Assembly (NCBI GenBank): GCA_902799905.1
Contig: CADCCB010000012.1
Coordinates: 1 to 64,000 of the forward strand
Direction of reading: 5' to 3'
DNA: 64,000 bases
Origin: an uncultured Prevotellaceae bacterium
GTDB lineage: Bacteria; Bacteroidota; Bacteroidia; Bacteroidales; Bacteroidaceae
Part shown: positions 62,755 to 64,000 of the stretch, one piece after another
Numbering within the stretch: position 1 is the stretch's first letter
Layout: each line of letters begins with the position of its first letter
Notes under the pieces: model-generated
The model's input: the letters and a program-made list of their open reading frames with translations, nothing else
The model's database searches: none
Told to the model about the DNA's origin: nothing
Made by a program: the position numbers and the translations under genes

Positions 62755-63984
62755 TCAATGTTCAATGTTCCTAACGATCAGCGCACTATTCGTGCCGCCA
62801 AACCCGAAGGAGTTGCTGAGCACGGTGTTGACCTCTGTCTCTACGGTCTTGGCCGCGATGTTCAGTTTCTCGGAATACTCGTCAGGATTCTCGAAGTTGA
62901 TGTTGGGAGCCACGAAGTTGTTTTCCATCATGATGATGCTATAGACAATCTCGCTGGCACCTGCCATCCAACATTCGTGACCAGTCATCGACTTCGTTGA
63001 ACTGATCAGGGCACGCCGTCCGTGAAACAGCCTGTCAAGGGCGATGGCCTCGTACATGTCGCCCTGGGGCGTCGAGGTGGCATGGGCATTGATATAGTCT
63101 ATATCGTCGAGCGAGATGCCGGCATTGGCAATGGCACGGGTCATGGCCTTGACGCTGCCCTCATCACTCGGCTCTGATATATTGCTGCCGTTGCTGGAGA
63201 AGCCATAGCCGATGACTTCGGCCAAAATCTTCGCACCGCGGGCCACAGCATGGTCGTAGTCTTCCAGTACCAAGGCGGCAGCACCGCCACCGGGTACCAG
63301 GCCGTCGCGGTCACGGTCAAACGGGCGGCTGGCCTTAGTGGGGTCGTCCATACGCACGGAGAACGCCCGCAGCGCGTCGAACGAGAGCATGGAATAGAAG
63401 TTGGTCTCCTGGGCGCCGCCACACAGCACCATGTCCTGCAGTCCCTGCCTGATGAGCATATAGCCCAGTCCGATGGAATGGCTCCCGCTGGCACAGGCGG
63501 CACTCACGGTGAAGTTCACGCCGCTCAGATGGAATATCGTGCTGAGGTTCATGGTGACCGTCGAGTTCATCGACTGAAAGACAAGACCATAGCCCAGCAT
63601 CGCCGTGTCATGTTTCTCGTCCATGATCTTCGATGACTCTACCACGGGTTTTGCCGAGGAGTCATTGCCGAAGATGCAGCCTATCTCATGGCCTCTCAGG
63701 TAGTCTTGGTCTATGCCTGCCTGCTCAAAGGCCTGCCTGCTGGCCATATAGGCATACTGGGCTTCTTCCGACATGCCTGCACGGGTATGCCTGTCAACCA
63801 TCTGTTTGGTGATGACAGGTGTTTCCACTATCCCTGAAAGACCAGAGCGATAGCCCTTTTCAAGACGTTCTGACAGCAGGCCGATACCTGATTTGCCCTC
63901 ATAAAGGGATTTCTTCACGGTGTCTATGTCTGTGCCAAGACACGACCAGATGCCTATACCTGTTATGACTACGCGTTTACTCAT
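62755..63984 (-). CDS. Beta-ketoacyl-ACP synthase of the aryl-polyene cluster
   Basis: A complete 409-residue condensing enzyme of FabB/FabF type. Motifs are Cys164 (VSAACASGSHSIG), the histidines in YINAHATSTPQGDM and TGHECWMAGAS, and the C-terminal NSFGFGGTNSALIV. It should carry out malonyl-ACP condensations on ACP 1. The start MSKRVVITGIGIWSCLGTD is at 63984, 16 bp from the window edge, so the rest of the operon (promoter and further pathway genes) is outside. The end RNIEH and the stop are taken from the heptad tract. Confidence 0.92.
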   Translation of the reverse strand: MSKRVVITGIGIWSCLGTDIDTVKKSLYEGKSGIGLLSERLEKGYRSGLSGIVETPVITKQMVDRHTRAGMSEEAQYAYMASRQAFEQAGIDQDYLRGHEIGCIFGNDSSAKPVVESSKIMDEKHDTAMLGYGLVFQSMNSTVTMNLSTIFHLSGVNFTVSAACASGSHSIGLGYMLIRQGLQDMVLCGGAQETNFYSMLSFDALRAFSVRMDDPTKASRPFDRDRDGLVPGGGAAALVLEDYDHAVARGAKILAEVIGYGFSSNGSNISEPSDEGSVKAMTRAIANAGISLDDIDYINAHATSTPQGDMYEAIALDRLFHGRRALISSTKSMTGHECWMAGASEIVYSIIMMENNFVAPNINFENPDEYSEKLNIAAKTVETEVNTVLSNSFGFGGTNSALIVRNIEH

Positions 63985-64000
63985 ATTTATATTTAGGGTG

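Noticed and set aside
1-64000. tRNA, rRNA or tmRNA genes
   Set aside because: I looked in the gaps for cloverleaf ends and conserved loops and saw none; a covariance search would be needed to exclude them fully.

Overview
The window looks like a chromosomal segment of a gut or rumen Prevotella-like bacterium (Bacteroidales). Support seen in the sequence: promoters of the Bacteroidetes type (TTTG, about 20 bp, then TAnnTTTG) instead of -35/-10 boxes; a three-subunit fumarate reductase with a single cytochrome b subunit; a PorZ-like type IX secretion protein and several secreted proteins with a short GRxxx..GxYxxxGKKxxxK-like tail; and many 7-bp-period simple repeats between genes. The species assignment is inference.

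Layout. 1-853 is non-coding, with palindromic arrays and a MITE-like repeat. 854-8 kb is mixed: ndk, a membrane-anchored AraC-type protein, a RAYT-type transposase with its own palindrome, a chimeric pseudogene, a geranylgeranyl-reductase-like flavoprotein and a fused ADP-ribosylglycohydrolase. 7.7-11.1 kb holds fumarate reductase frdCAB on the minus strand, with frdA interrupted by an apparent deletion/frameshift. 11.4-31 kb is mostly plus-strand housekeeping: mnmG, apt, uvrC, dtd, a MazG-like gene, deoC, polA, an HI0933-type flavoprotein, leuS, a YitT-family gene, rdgB and porZ. Two near-perfect parS sites flank apt. 31-35.7 kb has two acyltransferase-3 proteins, a CotH-like protein and nadA. 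The gap at 35.7-36.06 kb carries a cluster of DnaA boxes and AT-rich DNA and is a candidate oriC.

36-48 kb is a glucuronoxylan-degradation cluster without SusC/SusD: CE15 glucuronoyl esterase, a GH10 fused to a beta-helix-like N-terminus, CE6 acetyl xylan esterase, a GH10 with Ig and CBM-like modules, a DUF3857 protein, GH30 and GH43. Together they would cut the xylan backbone and remove acetyl, uronoyl-ester and arabinose/xylose decorations.

48-64 kb is a long minus-strand operon of aryl-polyene/flexirubin type: three ketosynthase proteins (one fused to a chain-length-factor-like domain), three acyl carrier proteins, an O-methyltransferase, an aryl-acid ligase, LpxL-type and PlsC-type acyltransferases, a GT2 domain, a LolA-like carrier, an EamA-like membrane protein and an MMPL exporter. 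These would build an aryl-polyene chain, attach it to a lipid and move it to the outer membrane. Ketoreductase, dehydratase and ammonia-lyase genes are not visible and probably lie beyond 64 kb.

The most unusual genome-wide feature is a set of heptanucleotide-period tracts. They fill gaps, supply the last codons and stop codon of about nine genes (tails such as -IEH), and occur in frame inside four proteins.
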